This document shows positions 23,899 through 34,291 of a stretch of DNA of 64,000 nt, in pieces. A program made the position numbers and the translations under genes. Positions within the stretch are counted from its first letter, which is position 1; every line of letters starts with the position of its first letter. The notes beneath the pieces are model-generated. The model searched no databases, was not told where the DNA came from, and saw nothing but the letters and a program-made list of their open reading frames with translations. The stretch comes from Flaveria trinervia (lineage: Eukaryota > Streptophyta > Magnoliopsida > Asterales > Asteraceae), in contig CM046442.1 of assembly GCA_025506515.1 (NCBI GenBank), positions 8,492,596 through 8,556,595 on the forward strand, given 5' to 3'.

Positions 23899-25392
23899 CT
23901 AATGTCTTACCTTCTTCATAACCTCTTCGTACTTCTTGTACTTCTCCTCTCTTGTGACTCCTGCGTGTATCTCAAACGCAAAGTAGAGTCGTATCACATT
24001 TTGGAATTGGAGGGCTTGTACAAAAGCTTGCGTGTCATAGACAGTGGCCACTTGTATAATGTGTATACATCATCAGCAGACAAGTTAGTGAGCCACATCG
24101 GGTCAAATACCCTGATAGTATCCATTCTGCCCTCTTTGTTCAGAACTATGACCGCCTCCCCTGTTCTCCAATCATAGTACCACCATTTGAAGTGTGGAGT
24201 GAAGTCCTATGGCATTTCCCTGAGAGGTATTCTTGACATTGTTCTTGGGGGACTCCACTTCAGCACTATCTTGGGCTTTCCAGTTATGGGATCAACTTCA
24301 GAACGTCTGATATACCTCGTAGGTTGTTGAGGTTTGAAGTTGACCCACCTGGTGTGGTACTCTTTCTTCAGGGCAGCCTCAAACCAGCCTGACATCTTCC
24401 TCGGGTCAGCATATAGTAGCTTCAGTTTAGCCAGCTGGTTGAGCTCAAAACCAGGTAGAGACTTTAGATCATACGGGAATCTAAAGTACTCAATACCCTT
24501 CTCTCTCTTTATCGCGTATACGTTAAGATCATCAAAATGAGCCCACGCGATAATTTTGCCTGACATCTTGTGATGTTTCTTCACTTTATAGAGCTTGGTG
24601 TAGACATTCAGTTTAGGAGCAGTACGTTGTGCTCGGATCTTCTCAAAACATGTAGCCCATTCAGCCTTTCTGATAACAACATCGGCGTTTGAGGCTTGGG
24701 CTTGTTCTTCAATCTTCTCAGATTCTTGCTCTGTTTGATCTAATATCTCGAATGTATCACTGACTTGGGAATCACCCAGATTAGGGACCACATTTCCCTT
24801 TATGTCAGGGTACTCAGGATAGTGTGACATCCTCGATCTCTATCTTATCAATGTTGTTCAGCTCATCGTCACTGTCCTTTTCAAAGGTTGGGGCGTCTTT
24901 TACAATCTCATCGGGATTATGCTTGAACATTTCAGCAATTTGGTCGTCAGTGAGGTTGTGAATTATTTTCCCTTCTTCAGGGGTGTAACTCACTGATCTC
25001 CTGACAATCCCTTGCAGATCAAGAATCATGGTTAGTTGAGTCTTGACCTGCTAAAGGGGTTCAACATCATATTCGTCCCTTTGAAAGTGTGGATCTGCTT
25101 GATTTTAACATTCAACACATCAAACATTAGTTAATAATAAAGACATAACCATAATAATCAAAAACATAACTATTTACATTACATATAAATATGTATTTCA
25201 TTAATTTCATACATGATCCAAATACAAAAGATTTTAAGTAACAATAAAACATCTAAGCATTACTCTTGTCCTGGATCATGTGTTCTTCTGCTGTCGGAGC
25301 TGATGTCGAGGCACCCAGATCTTGAGTCGTTTTGGTTTTCCTCTCACTGGCTTCATGTGCACCCGAAGCAGAAGAGGCACCCAGATATTGTA
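23899..25392 (-). pseudogene. env-like gene, C-terminal half, inverted (broken)
   Basis: On the minus strand, upstream of an inverted polypurine tract and LTR, an Ala/Ser/Thr/Glu-rich segment (25385-25255) is followed by an acidic region (25029-24814), a frameshift near 24825, and a globular, Lys- and aromatic-rich region (24830-24207; AWAHFDDLNVYAIKREKG). A stop at 24209-24207 follows, then a protein-like stretch with PHFKWWYYDWRTGEAVIV, a frameshift, and a Lys-rich tail ending at 23899. About 230 bp at 25030-25255 are AT-rich and non-coding, perhaps an intron or insertion. It would have completed the gene that starts at 20770. I know no biochemical function for it. Confidence 0.55.
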
Positions 25393-25393
25393 C

Positions 25394-25512
25394 AAGCCCT
25401 CCAATTCCAAAATGTGATACGATTCTGCTTTGCGTTTGAGATACACGCAGGAGTCACAAGAGAGGAGAAGTACAAGAAGTACGAAGAGGTTATGAAGAAG
25501 GTAAGACATTAG
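25394..25512 (+). pseudogene. Tail of the env-like gene, plus strand
   Basis: The last 39 codons of the env-like gene (Lys/Glu-rich, ending KKVRH) appear here in the normal orientation before the polypurine tract and 3' LTR. The same tail lies inverted at 23899-24020. The change from inverted to direct sequence happens at about 25393, which fixes one rearrangement breakpoint. Confidence 0.7.
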
Positions 25513-25526
25513 ATAGATCTAGGTCC

Positions 25527-25535
25527 AAGGGGGAG
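25527..25535 (+). other. Polypurine tract
   Basis: AAGGGGGAG lies two bases before the 3' LTR. This is the second-strand primer, and its sequence is typical of Sireviruses. Confidence 0.88.
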
Positions 25536-25537
25536 TT

Positions 25538-26294
25538 TGTTGATACATATGTACCTAGATTCTGATCTGAATGTAATATGTCTTTATTGTCTTACACTTA
25601 TGTAATCGTTGGGTACTTAATGAAATACAAATGTTTGGTTGTCTTAAAATATTTAATATTTCATTAATGAGTTGTTTAACGCATATTGACTTGATTATAT
25701 AGGTATGTGGTTGTTTGAATTAATATAAATAATGTTATGACAATTAATACATTCAAACTTAATAACATGAAGTCATCATGCGAATGGCCTATGCTAATGG
25801 ACCATACGCATGAACAACTTCATACGAATGACTCAGTCGCACGACTGAACCAGGAGACTGGATCAGTCGTATGACTATAACATGAGATTGACTCAGTCGC
25901 ACGACTGAATACTCAGTCGCACGACTGAATACTCAGTCGTGCGAATGGATCAACCGCATGTCTCAATCGCATGAATGAACCATGATGATGGTTCAGTCGC
26001 CCGAATGAGCAACCCTAAGCTATAAATACCACCTAATTCGTGAAAAAACGTAAGCATTTAATCCACTTCAACTCCAGACGTACCGTAGCCGTCCAGAAGC
26101 CTTTAAGTTCGTACTCCAAATTCATAGAACGCTGTAGATAGATTCCTAATCGACTCTTGACGTTAGATTCAATACATTATTGTTTCTATGTGTGTTCTCA
26201 CTGATTGGATCGCCAATCAAATAGGATTCCGCACTATTCGGTTTGGTTTAACACGTTAATCAGTGGTGTTTCCTTCAAATACAAGATCCTAACA
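25538..26294 (+). mobile_element. 3' LTR of the Sirevirus-like element
   Basis: 757 bp, TGTTGATACATATG to GATCCTAACA, followed by the target duplication GCCTA at 26295-26299. It carries the motif array at about 25778-26010 and a TATA box near 26021. Confidence 0.92.
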
Positions 26295-26419
26295 GCCTAA
26301 ATTACCATTATGGTATTGAAATCAGTATAAGAATGTGCCTGATAATTACAATTTTTTAAAATACTAACCTTTGATCTAAACTAATCAATGGCTTAAAAGT
26401 GATTTTTTAGGTTTTCTTA

Positions 26420-26457
26420 AAACTAGTGGATTCTTAAGAACCACCCCCTAGTCTGTG

Positions 26458-26528
<71 letters not shown>

Positions 26529-27005
26529 ATATATGTATATATATGTGTGTATATATATATATTTTTTGTAGGGTTATCTTGCGAACTAGGTTTTTATGTG
26601 AAAACTTTGGGAACCAATATGAGCTACACATTTAAGTCGCCTGTCATTTACATCTTTTTTTAATTGTTCATAACTTTTTTCATTACATTATTTTTTCAAA
26701 AAAATTCACCATTAGTTTCAGTATTTTTTATTTTTCCAACGTGTACCATATTAATATATATATATATATATATGTATGTGTATATATGTATATATATGTG
26801 TGTATATATATATTTTTTGTAGGGTTATCTTGCGAACTAGGTTTTTATGTGAAAACTTTGGGAACCAATATGAGCTACACATTTAAGTCGCCTGTCATTT
26901 ACATCTTTTTTTAATTGTTCATAACTTTTTTCATTACATTATTTTTTCAAAAAAATTCACCATTAGTTTCAGTATTTTTTATTTTTCCAACGTGTACCAT
27001 ATTAA

Positions 27006-27039
<34 letters not shown>

Positions 27040-27385
27040 TTAAAAATCATCCAACTGTTATTTACACATGTGTAAATTAGTTATTACATATGTGTAAATC
27101 ATGTTTTGCACATTTGTATTTACAAGTATTACATATGTGTAAAAAGACATTCGTTAAAAACGAGTTTTTTAATTATTTTTTAATGAAAAAGGGAAACAAG
27201 GTAAACATTTTTGTCATTTTACTTTTTTTGTTTTTATGTCATTTTTTTGTTTATAATTTTTTATTATGTTATCATGATTTACCATTTTGCGTAATGTGAA
27301 TTAAGTGTAAACATTTTTTACCTGTATCGATAGAGTGAGCACTATGAGCTATATATCCCCTTGGAAATAGCTCTCATTTAATAAA
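26420..27385. mobile_element. Decayed relative of the MITE at 63352, with an internal tandem duplication
   Basis: GAACTAGGTTTTTATGTGAAAAC..GGGAACCAATATGAG, the stretch CATTACATTATTTTTTCAAA, CCAACGTGTACCATATTAATATAT and several TTTACACATGTGTAAA-like palindromes match the MITE at 63352-63857 in order. About 251 bp, including a TA microsatellite, is duplicated in tandem (units about 26506-26756 and 26757-27008) with almost no differences. The inverted terminal repeats are not clear at either end. Confidence 0.5.
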
Positions 27386-28205
27386 AATATATTTTTCTTA
27401 ATTTATTAAAAATTATTTTTAATCTATAAAAGTGTTAAATAATATTATTACTAATCATGGTATTTATGTATTATAATAAAAAAAGTTCTTAGTTTGACAC
27501 TTGTTACAATTCTTAAACTCATAATTCTAATTTTCCCGCCTACCTCTCCTATTAAATAACTACATTAATTATAAATAATTTTTGTTAAATATTTTTAGAT
27601 TAAATATTGTGTTTAATAATTAAGAAGAGTTCTTTTTATAAATGTAATTTCTAAGGAAACATTTGTTAAGTTAAGAATTTTTTAAAACATCAAAATTTTA
27701 AAAATATGAAATATTTAAAAATTAGTGTTTTTGAATAATAAAACTTATATAATCCAAAATAATTAAAATTCAGAGTAATAATAAGTTTCTTTTAGAAATG
27801 ACACTTTTTTAAATATTTTGTTTTGGAATAAAATGTTTGAATTTTTTTAGAAACAAAGAAATTATTTTATTACTTATAATTATTACTTATAACTAATTTA
27901 TTTAACCCGTGTAATATACGAACTACTAATTTAGTTATTTAATAGGAGAAAGATAAGAGAAAATTTTGATAAGAAGTATTATAATGCTATCATGTCTCAT
28001 CCCAAGTTACTATTTTACTAAAGTAGCAAGATTTTCTATTTGACAATATATGGGTGTGTATACGTAATTTATAAGCAAATTGCATAGTGGTATAGTGAAT
28101 AAGTCTTTTTCAATATTGGGGTTAACTTTTGCCAATTTATGTTGCTTTCACCCCTTTTTAGTGTTGCTTGTTCATCATCCCAAGATCAAACGTCCTATAA
28201 AGAGC
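27386..28205. other. AT-rich intergenic DNA
   Basis: Very AT-rich sequence with no open frame or repeat that I recognise. Confidence 0.5.
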
Positions 28206-28319
28206 ACGCTTGTAACACCCGGTTATTATCTCTTTTGAAGGCGACGAATGGAGAAAAATAATAAAGTCCAAAGTTGAGGGACCAAACTCGCCAACAAGAG
28301 AAAGTTAGGGAAGTGGGAG

Positions 28320-28353
28320 TATTTAAGGGAGAGGGCAACCCTTACCCTCTCCC
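28320..28353 (+). promoter_or_regulatory. TATA-like box plus hairpin in LTR B
   Basis: TATTTAAG at 28320-28327 is followed directly by GGGAGAGGG (28327-28335), a nine-base loop and CCCTCTCCC (28345-28353), a perfect nine-pair stem. Another copy occurs near 34406. The arrangement parallels family A though the sequence differs. Confidence 0.55.
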
Positions 28354-28764
28354 CACACCCACCAAAATCAGCCAAAAAAATAGGAGAAGAGAGAAAGAAG
28401 AGAAAAAGGAGAAAAAGTTGGTTCGGGTTGGTTCGAGTGGCCAAAATTGTTGAGAAACGAGTCAAATCGAAGCTCTACTCGCTGTGGTCGCTTATATGAG
28501 TTCTAGGACCCCTCCTTTAAACGTTTTTGAATGATTTGGGGCTGGAAAACAACTGAAAATTGGGTTTTTTGAGTGTGCGTATGTTTGACCAGTTTGTGTA
28601 TGTGTGTGTGCGTGTATGATGCGTTGACTCTTGATTGTGAGCTTGTGTGTGCTTGAATAGTATTGTGGTATGCATCCCTAAGGTTTAGGATGGTCAATCT
28701 GGGCTTAAAATCGGTCTAAATGAGTTTGAAGGCCAAAAAACCCTCGGCTGCAGTCGGGATGAAC

Positions 28765-29100
28765 TGCATTCTGCATCAGCTAGGACTAGGCGACCGATTG
28801 GAGGTCGAATGGAAGCCATATGGCCGAATGAGGTGTGTTTGGGGTTCATTCACACGATTGGGGTCCATTCACACAATTGAGGGTCCATTCGCACGATTGA
28901 AGTGCCAATCGCATGGAGGTCATGCGATTGAAGGTCTAGTCGCATGAGTGCTCATCCACATTAGTTCCATTCGCATGAGGTCCATCCGCATTAGTTCATT
29001 CGCATGATTGGGAGTTCATTCGCATGAGTGTTCATCCGCATTGGTTCATTCGCATGGTTCAGTCGCATGGAGGCCATGCGACTGAAGGGTGTCCATACGC
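28765..29100. repeat. CpG motif array in LTR B (first copy)
   Basis: Copies of CATTCGCACGATTG, CATTCGCATGAG and CATCCGCATTAG recur every 12-20 bp. The words match those of the Sirevirus-type LTR more than those of the closely related family A. Confidence 0.75.
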
Positions 29101-29850
29101 CTGAATAGGGTTGTTGCACCCGAGGAAAGTGTAGTTTGACTTCTGACTTTCGGGGGAAAGTGCAGATGTAAGTTTTGATGTGAAGATTCCTGTAAGTTCA
29201 TGTAAGATGAAGATTGAGGCCTTAGAGAGCATCTTGGGCATGATGATAATGTTGCACGTTTATGCATGTTATGTATGTATGATGTTGCCCTGTATGATGT
29301 TGATGATTATGTATGTTATGTTCCTTGTTATGATGTATGTTTATATTTCCGTGGCTTTACGTGTTATGTTAATTAATGAACCAAAAGTATTATGTAACGT
29401 AAAGGGAAAGATAATAAAAGAGGAACATGATGAATGAATGCATGCATTAATGAACGAATGAATGTATGAAGGCTTACAAACAAATGTATGGAGGTGCACA
29501 CCCGATGAAGGTGTTAGCTTAACGGTGTGCGGGTTAGCTACCCCGAAGGATGCACACTGGGGTCCAATCTTTGTGATTGACCATATGAATGGGATCCTTG
29601 CCGGTTGCCCTAGGTGCTAGAGTCAGCTTAGTGCATAATGTTCGAGGTCTATGAAAGACCTCAGGTCCAGTTACCCGCTTCGTGCGTAATGTTCGGGGTA
29701 TAGCATAAGGCATTTATCCGGAATGGAAGAGAAAAGACAAATAGTGAATGTACTTGCCCTAGGTACTGGAGTCAGCTTTGTGCCCAATGTTCGAGATCTA
29801 TGAAAGACCTTAGGCCCAGTTACCCGCTTCGTGCCCAATGTTCGAGATCT

Positions 29851-32268
29851 AAAAATCAGGTTTTTTGAATGTGCGTATGTTTGACCCATTTGTGTATGTG
29901 TGTGTGTATGATGCGTTTGAGTCTTGATTGTGAGCTTGTGTGTACTTGAATGGTGTCGTGGTATGCATCCCTAAGGTTTAGGATTGTTGATTTGGGCTTA
30001 AAATGGGTCTAGATGAGTTTGGAGGCTGAAAACCCTCGGCTGCAGTCAGGATGAACTGCATTCTGTATCAGCTAGGGCTAGGCGACCGACTGGAGGTCGA
30101 ATGGAGGCCATACGACCAAATGAGGTGTGTTTGGGGTCCATTCACACGATTGGGGTTCATTTACACGATTGAGGGTCCATTCGCACGATTGAAGTGCCAG
30201 TCGCATGGAGGTCATGCGATTGAAGGTCCAGTCGCATGAGTGTTCATCCTCATTAACTCCATTCGCATGAGGTCCATCCGCATTAGTTTATTCGCACGAT
30301 TGGGTGATCATTCGCATGAGTGTTCATCCACATTGGTTCATTCGCATGATGTTCATTCGCATGGAGGCCATGCGACTGAAGGGTGTCCATAAGCCTGAAT
30401 AGGGCTGTTGCACCTGAGGAAAGTGTAGTTTGACTTCTGACTTTCGGGGGAAAGTGCAGATGTAAGTTTTGACGTAAAGATTCCCGTAAGTTCATGTAAG
30501 ATGATGATTGAGGCCTTAGAGAGAATGTTGGGCATGATGATGATGTTGCACATTTATGCATGTTATGTATGTATGACGTTGCCCTGTATGATGTTGATGA
30601 TTGTGTATGTTATGTTCCTTGTTATGATGTATGTTTATCTTTCCGTGGCTTTACATGTTATGTTAATGAATGAACCGAAACTATTATGTAATGTAAAGCG
30701 AAAGATAATGAAAGAGAAACATGATAAATGAATGCATGCATTAATGTACGAATGAATGTAAGAAGGCTTGCAAGTAAATGTATGGAGGTGCACACCCTAT
30801 GAAGGTGTTAGCTCAACGGTGAGTGGGTTAACTACCCCGAAGGATGCACACTGGCGTCCAATCTTTGTTATTGACCATATGAATGGGATCCTTGCCGCTT
30901 GTCCTAGGTGCTAGAGTCAGCTTAGTGCACAATGTACGAGGTCTATGAAAGACCTCAGGCTCAGTTACCCGCTGTAAGGCCCCGTTCCCGGAGACCTCAC
31001 AGTTGGTCATTCAAGCATTAAATACCTTAAAACATTATAATTATACAAACTTAAGCAGTGGAATCATTTTAACAAAAACCATTCATTTTATTAAAAGACT
31101 GTTGTTAAGCAATACATCATCATTATCTGTTTACAAAAGAATTGTTTTAACGCATTACAAAACAACAACAACACAGAATACGAATGGATGTCAGTCTTTC
31201 CCTGGCGAGTAGCTTCACCCTCGTGCCATCCTCAGCAATAATTACCTGCCAACTGAAAATGTATAAAAGTCAGTGTTGCTGAGTGAGTTCTAGTTTTAAA
31301 AGTAATAAAATACTTTCTATATGTTGTATAAGAAAATACTCTTTTCTGTAAAAATACAACTCTGTACTGTATATGCGAGCACGCATTAACTATATGAACA
31401 AATAATGTTCGTTCTCGTTAATGTATGCCTTGTCTGTTCTGTAAACTTTTATCTTTATCTTTCACTTTCTGTATGGACCAATGAACAATACCCCAACTAT
31501 ATGCGTGATGGAAAACGGGTGTTGGGCCATCTATATCCCTCGAAAGGGTCAACTGTATCCCTCGAAAGGGTCAACTATATCCCTCGAAAGGGTCAACTGT
31601 ATCCCTCGAAAGGGTCAACTGTATTCCTCGAAAGGGTCAACTCTATCCCTCGAAAGGGTAAACTCTATCCCTCGAAAGGGTCAACTGTATCCCTCGAAAG
31701 GATCAACTATATCCATCGAAAGGGTCAACTGCATACTGTGTACAAGGCTGACCCAATCACCCAGGGCATGCTGCAAAGGTCCGGGTCTCGTGTGCAATAT
31801 GGGGTAGCTAACCCGCGCACGGTCGAGCTAACGACAACATGGCCATGCCACTCATGTAAGCTTGCAAAACTTGTTAACATTTTTATTAATGTTGCTCTTC
31901 TTTTCTTTATTGCTCTTTCACTTTATTATTACGATATACCTTACGTTACGATAATAAACATACCACGTAAAGTCACATACTATAAGTAATAATATTAATA
32001 GCAATAACAATAATAAGGACCAATCATAACTATGCATGAAACATCATCTTAAATAAGCTCTAGTCAACCTCGGTCAAAAACCCTAAAGCACATACTCCCA
32101 GAAAATTCTTTAAAAATTTCTAAGTGCTTAGGCGCTTGGGCACTATTTAGGCGCATGAGCCCTGTTTGGGCGTTTCATCACTATGTAGGCACATCTGCCA
32201 ACACTTAATCATTTTATCACTTAGGCGCATGAACTATTCAGGCGCATGGGCACTATTCGTGTGTATGA
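29851..32268. repeat. 2.4-kb copied segment (duplicate of 34637-37037)
   Basis: The two segments are almost identical, including the same point of insertion of family A sequence (30973 and 35753). The differences I found by eye are nearly all single-base indels, mostly bases missing from the second copy in short runs (for example GGGTC against GGTC near 36342). It carries its own motif array (about 30075-30395) and a nine-unit 22-bp repeat (31540-31737). Confidence 0.85.
31540..31737. repeat. 22-bp tandem repeat, nine units (family A LTR fragment)
   Basis: The unit on this strand is CTRTATCCCTCGAAAGGGTCAA. In element sense each unit contains CCCTTTCGAGGG, a four-pair stem closed over a TTCG loop. 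Confidence 0.9.
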
Positions 32269-32411
32269 ATGATGAAGATAATAATGATGTTATCTGTATA
32301 TGTATGTTGTATGATCGCATGAACGTAAAGTATGGTTTTAACATGAGATAAGCATGTTTTATTTATAAAACTAGAACTCCCTCAGCAACGCTATCTTTGA
32401 TGTGTTTCCAG

Positions 32412-32418
32412 TTGGCAG
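32412..32418 (+). other. Splice acceptor and possible 7-nt microexon in the LTR leader
   Basis: TGTGTTTCCAG ends at 32411 and is followed by TTGGCAG and then GTAATGATT, so an acceptor and a donor flank only seven bases. The same trio is kept in most family A copies. It may act as an acceptor alone, with GTAAT unused. Confidence 0.35.
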
Positions 32419-32674
32419 GTAATGATTGCTGAGGATAGCACGAGCGGCTACTCGGCTCTTTTGGGATGACATTCTTTTGATTAATGTTTTGCATTGTAAT
32501 GCAAACAAGCTGTTTTATAATGAATGTTGTATTAACTTGCAAAAGCATTTGTATGATATGAAAAGTTATTTTGTCATTTCCGCTGCGATGTTTTATGGAA
32601 ATTATAGGTAATTATATATTTTATGTGTGATGAATGACCAACTGTAGGCGTCCTCGGAACGGGGCCTTACAAGT

Positions 32675-32687
32675 TGGTATCAGAGCC
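32675..32687 (+). other. Primer-binding site of the family B element
   Basis: TGGTATCAGAGCC, three bases after the LTR end, matches initiator Met tRNA. Confidence 0.9.
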
Positions 32688-33019
32688 AAAGTTTAAGTGA
32701 AATGGGTAAATTTTCAAAATAAACCTTAACTTAAACTGAGAATGGGACGGAAAGAGAATGGGATGCCAATCTGAGTAGCTGCGTGCCATCAGGTATTTTC
32801 ATAAGTTTACCGGTTTTATGCGCGCATGGTACGTGTTATGTGTTGTATGTAGATTTAAATACTGATGTAGTCAAGATAGGTAATGCTCGGGGTGTGAAGA
32901 GTAAAGTAAGTAGCTAATCACAACTGGTCACTGTAATTAAGGACTTACTATACTTGACATGAACTGAGCTGTTCCCTGGAATGACCGTGTTGGTGTTTGA
33001 ATCTTTAAGTGTGTGTGTG

Positions 33020-34168
33020 ATGGCCGGTGGTAGATCTTCGAAAGCCTCACGGGGTGGAGGTCACGGTGCTGAACCACGACCCAAGAGAGGGAGATCTAGA
33101 GTTAAGAAGGTGGTTCATGAAGAACCAGAGACCCCTCATCCGAAGGGTGGCAACGAGAGCGCCAATCTAAGAGCCTTAGTAAAGGAGGCTGTGGTGGAAG
33201 AAGTTCATCAGGTTATGCAGACAATCCTACTGTCTGTGGTGACCAAAGTGATCAAGCCAGTAAGAGAAGGGGAAAGAAAGGAGAGGAATAGGTCCTCGGG
33301 AGAAGGAGAGCAACAGGAGCCAAAAACGGTTCTCTTTGATGATAAAGAGGAGGAAGAAGAAGAGCCTGCGCTTGAGGCGACACGAGGCTGTAACTACGGG
33401 GCGTTTATGAGATGCAGGCCCCCTACTTTTAATGGAAACGGCACTGCTGCTTCTCACTGGTGGGCGAGGGAAAGGGAAGCTGTTCTTGATATCAGCGAGT
33501 GCCGTGAAGATCAAAAGGTGAAGTTCGCTACCCACTCCTTTGTGGACTCAGCTCTATGTTGGTGGGACAATATTGTCCAAGCTGAGGGTAGCAGGGCCAT
33601 TGGGAGAATGAGATGGCCTGAACTGAAAAAGTTGGTGATTGAGGAATTTTGTCCTTATCGGGAAATGGACAAGGACGAATGGGAGTTCTTGCAACTAGAG
33701 GCGAGAACTATGACGCACCAGCAGTACACCACGAAATTCAATGAAATGGCACGTCTGGTGCTGAATCAAGTGACGCCTATGTCACGGAAGATAAAAAGGT
33801 ACATTCAGGGTTTGCCAGCGGATATTCACAGGTACATGATCGCCGCCCGACCGAGCACGTTTAGGTCGGCGGTGGATCTGGCAGGGAGACTGTATGATGA
33901 GAGGACGGTGGTGGTGACTGAAGGTGGCAAGAAGGGCGGTGGCGATCGAAACTGGCATGGAAAGAGGTTTGGTCGGGGTGATGCCTTGACGGGTAGCAAG
34001 AAGGCACGGGTGGACGACCGCCGTGTGGTCGCACCGGGTGCTGGTATTAAAAAGTGTGGGAAGGAGCATGGTGGCGAGTGTAGATGGGGATTGAATGTTT
34101 GTTTCAAATGTGGGAAGCCTGGTCATATGGCTAGAGATTGCAGGGGTTTGAAGTGTTTCAACTATTGA
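33020..34168 (+). CDS. gag: gag protein of the family B Ty3/gypsy element
   Basis: 382-codon gag. I chose ATG 33020 (MAGGRSSKASRGG) because the related family A gag starts with the same residues at 42498; an upstream in-frame ATG at 32981 would add 13 residues. It has a basic N-terminus, an acidic patch (about residues 110-120), a retrotransposon gag (capsid) domain (about residues 130-290, with SALCWWDNIV and IEEFCPYREM), a basic Gly-rich linker and a zinc knuckle CFKCGKPGHMARDC (34100-34141). A second knuckle starts CFN, but its second Cys is Tyr and the next codon is TGA (34166-34168). Past the stop the same frame reads 27 more codons and ends at 34252 in HPYPRLFKE, which matches the end of family A pol. 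Pol has thus been deleted almost exactly in frame. This is the most intact gene of the window. Confidence 0.88.
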   Translation: MAGGRSSKASRGGGHGAEPRPKRGRSRVKKVVHEEPETPHPKGGNESANLRALVKEAVVEEVHQVMQTILLSVVTKVIKPVREGERKERNRSSGEGEQQEPKTVLFDDKEEEEEEPALEATRGCNYGAFMRCRPPTFNGNGTAASHWWAREREAVLDISECREDQKVKFATHSFVDSALCWWDNIVQAEGSRAIGRMRWPELKKLVIEEFCPYREMDKDEWEFLQLEARTMTHQQYTTKFNEMARLVLNQVTPMSRKIKRYIQGLPADIHRYMIAARPSTFRSAVDLAGRLYDERTVVVTEGGKKGGGDRNWHGKRFGRGDALTGSKKARVDDRRVVAPGAGIKKCGKEHGGECRWGLNVCFKCGKPGHMARDCRGLKCFNY

Positions 34169-34252
34169 GAAAGTGGTCATATGGGTAAAGATTGTAAAAA
34201 ACCAAGGGCTGAGAAAGTGTTTCATCCTTACCCACGTCTGTTCAAGGAATAA
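34169..34252 (+). pseudogene. Gag-pol fusion remnant after the gag stop
   Basis: In frame with gag beyond its TGA: the rest of the second zinc knuckle (GHMGKDCKKPRAE), then a switch to the last nine residues of pol and the TAA at 34250-34252. The family A pol ends in almost the same residues (37966-38000, minus). Confidence 0.7.
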
Positions 34253-34277
34253 CAGGTTTCGAGGATGAAACCTATTT

Positions 34278-34285
34278 AAGGGGGG
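34278..34285 (+). other. Polypurine tract of the family B element
   Basis: AAGGGGGG lies six bases before the 3' LTR start TGTAACACCCGG at 34292. Confidence 0.8.
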
Positions 34286-34291
34286 TTGACT

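Larger units (their letters stand above)
10707..26299 (+). mobile_element. Sirevirus-like Ty1/copia retrotransposon, rearranged
   Basis: The outer LTRs (10712-11468 and 25538-26294, both 757 bp) are bounded by the perfect 5-bp duplication GCCTA at 10707-10711 and 26295-26299, so all 15.6 kb entered as, or derive from, one insertion. Sirevirus hallmarks are an initiator-Met tRNA primer site directly after the 5' LTR, a polypurine tract AAGGGGGAG, a long gag with two zinc knuckles, copia domain order (protease, integrase, reverse transcriptase, RNase H), and an env-like gene after pol. Every gene is broken by frameshifts or stops. The right half contains two extra LTRs head to head and an inverted env-like 3' half. 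The outer LTRs differ at roughly 25-30 positions by eye, so the insertion is not very recent. Confidence 0.88.
28211..32671 (+). mobile_element. 5' LTR of the family B element, composite
   Basis: It begins TGTAACACCCGGTTATTATC and ends CGGAACGGGGCCTTACA before the primer site. 28211-29850 is ordinary family B LTR. 29851-32268 is a near-identical copy of 34637-37037, that is part of the 3' LTR together with the start of the family A element inside it. 32269-32671 is the family B 3' end again. The join near 29846 shares ATCT with both parents, and the join near 32260 shares GTATGAA. Confidence 0.8.

Noticed and set aside
31405..31989. Plus-strand frames of 108-194 codons with repeated YPSKGST or IPRKGQL
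   Set aside because: They are translations of the 22-bp LTR repeat; the frames change whenever the repeat has an indel. The same holds at 36181-36581 and 43264-43732.
33227..34225. Minus-strand frames of 93-147 codons opposite gag
   Set aside because: They are antisense shadows of the high-GC gag frame and have no domain.
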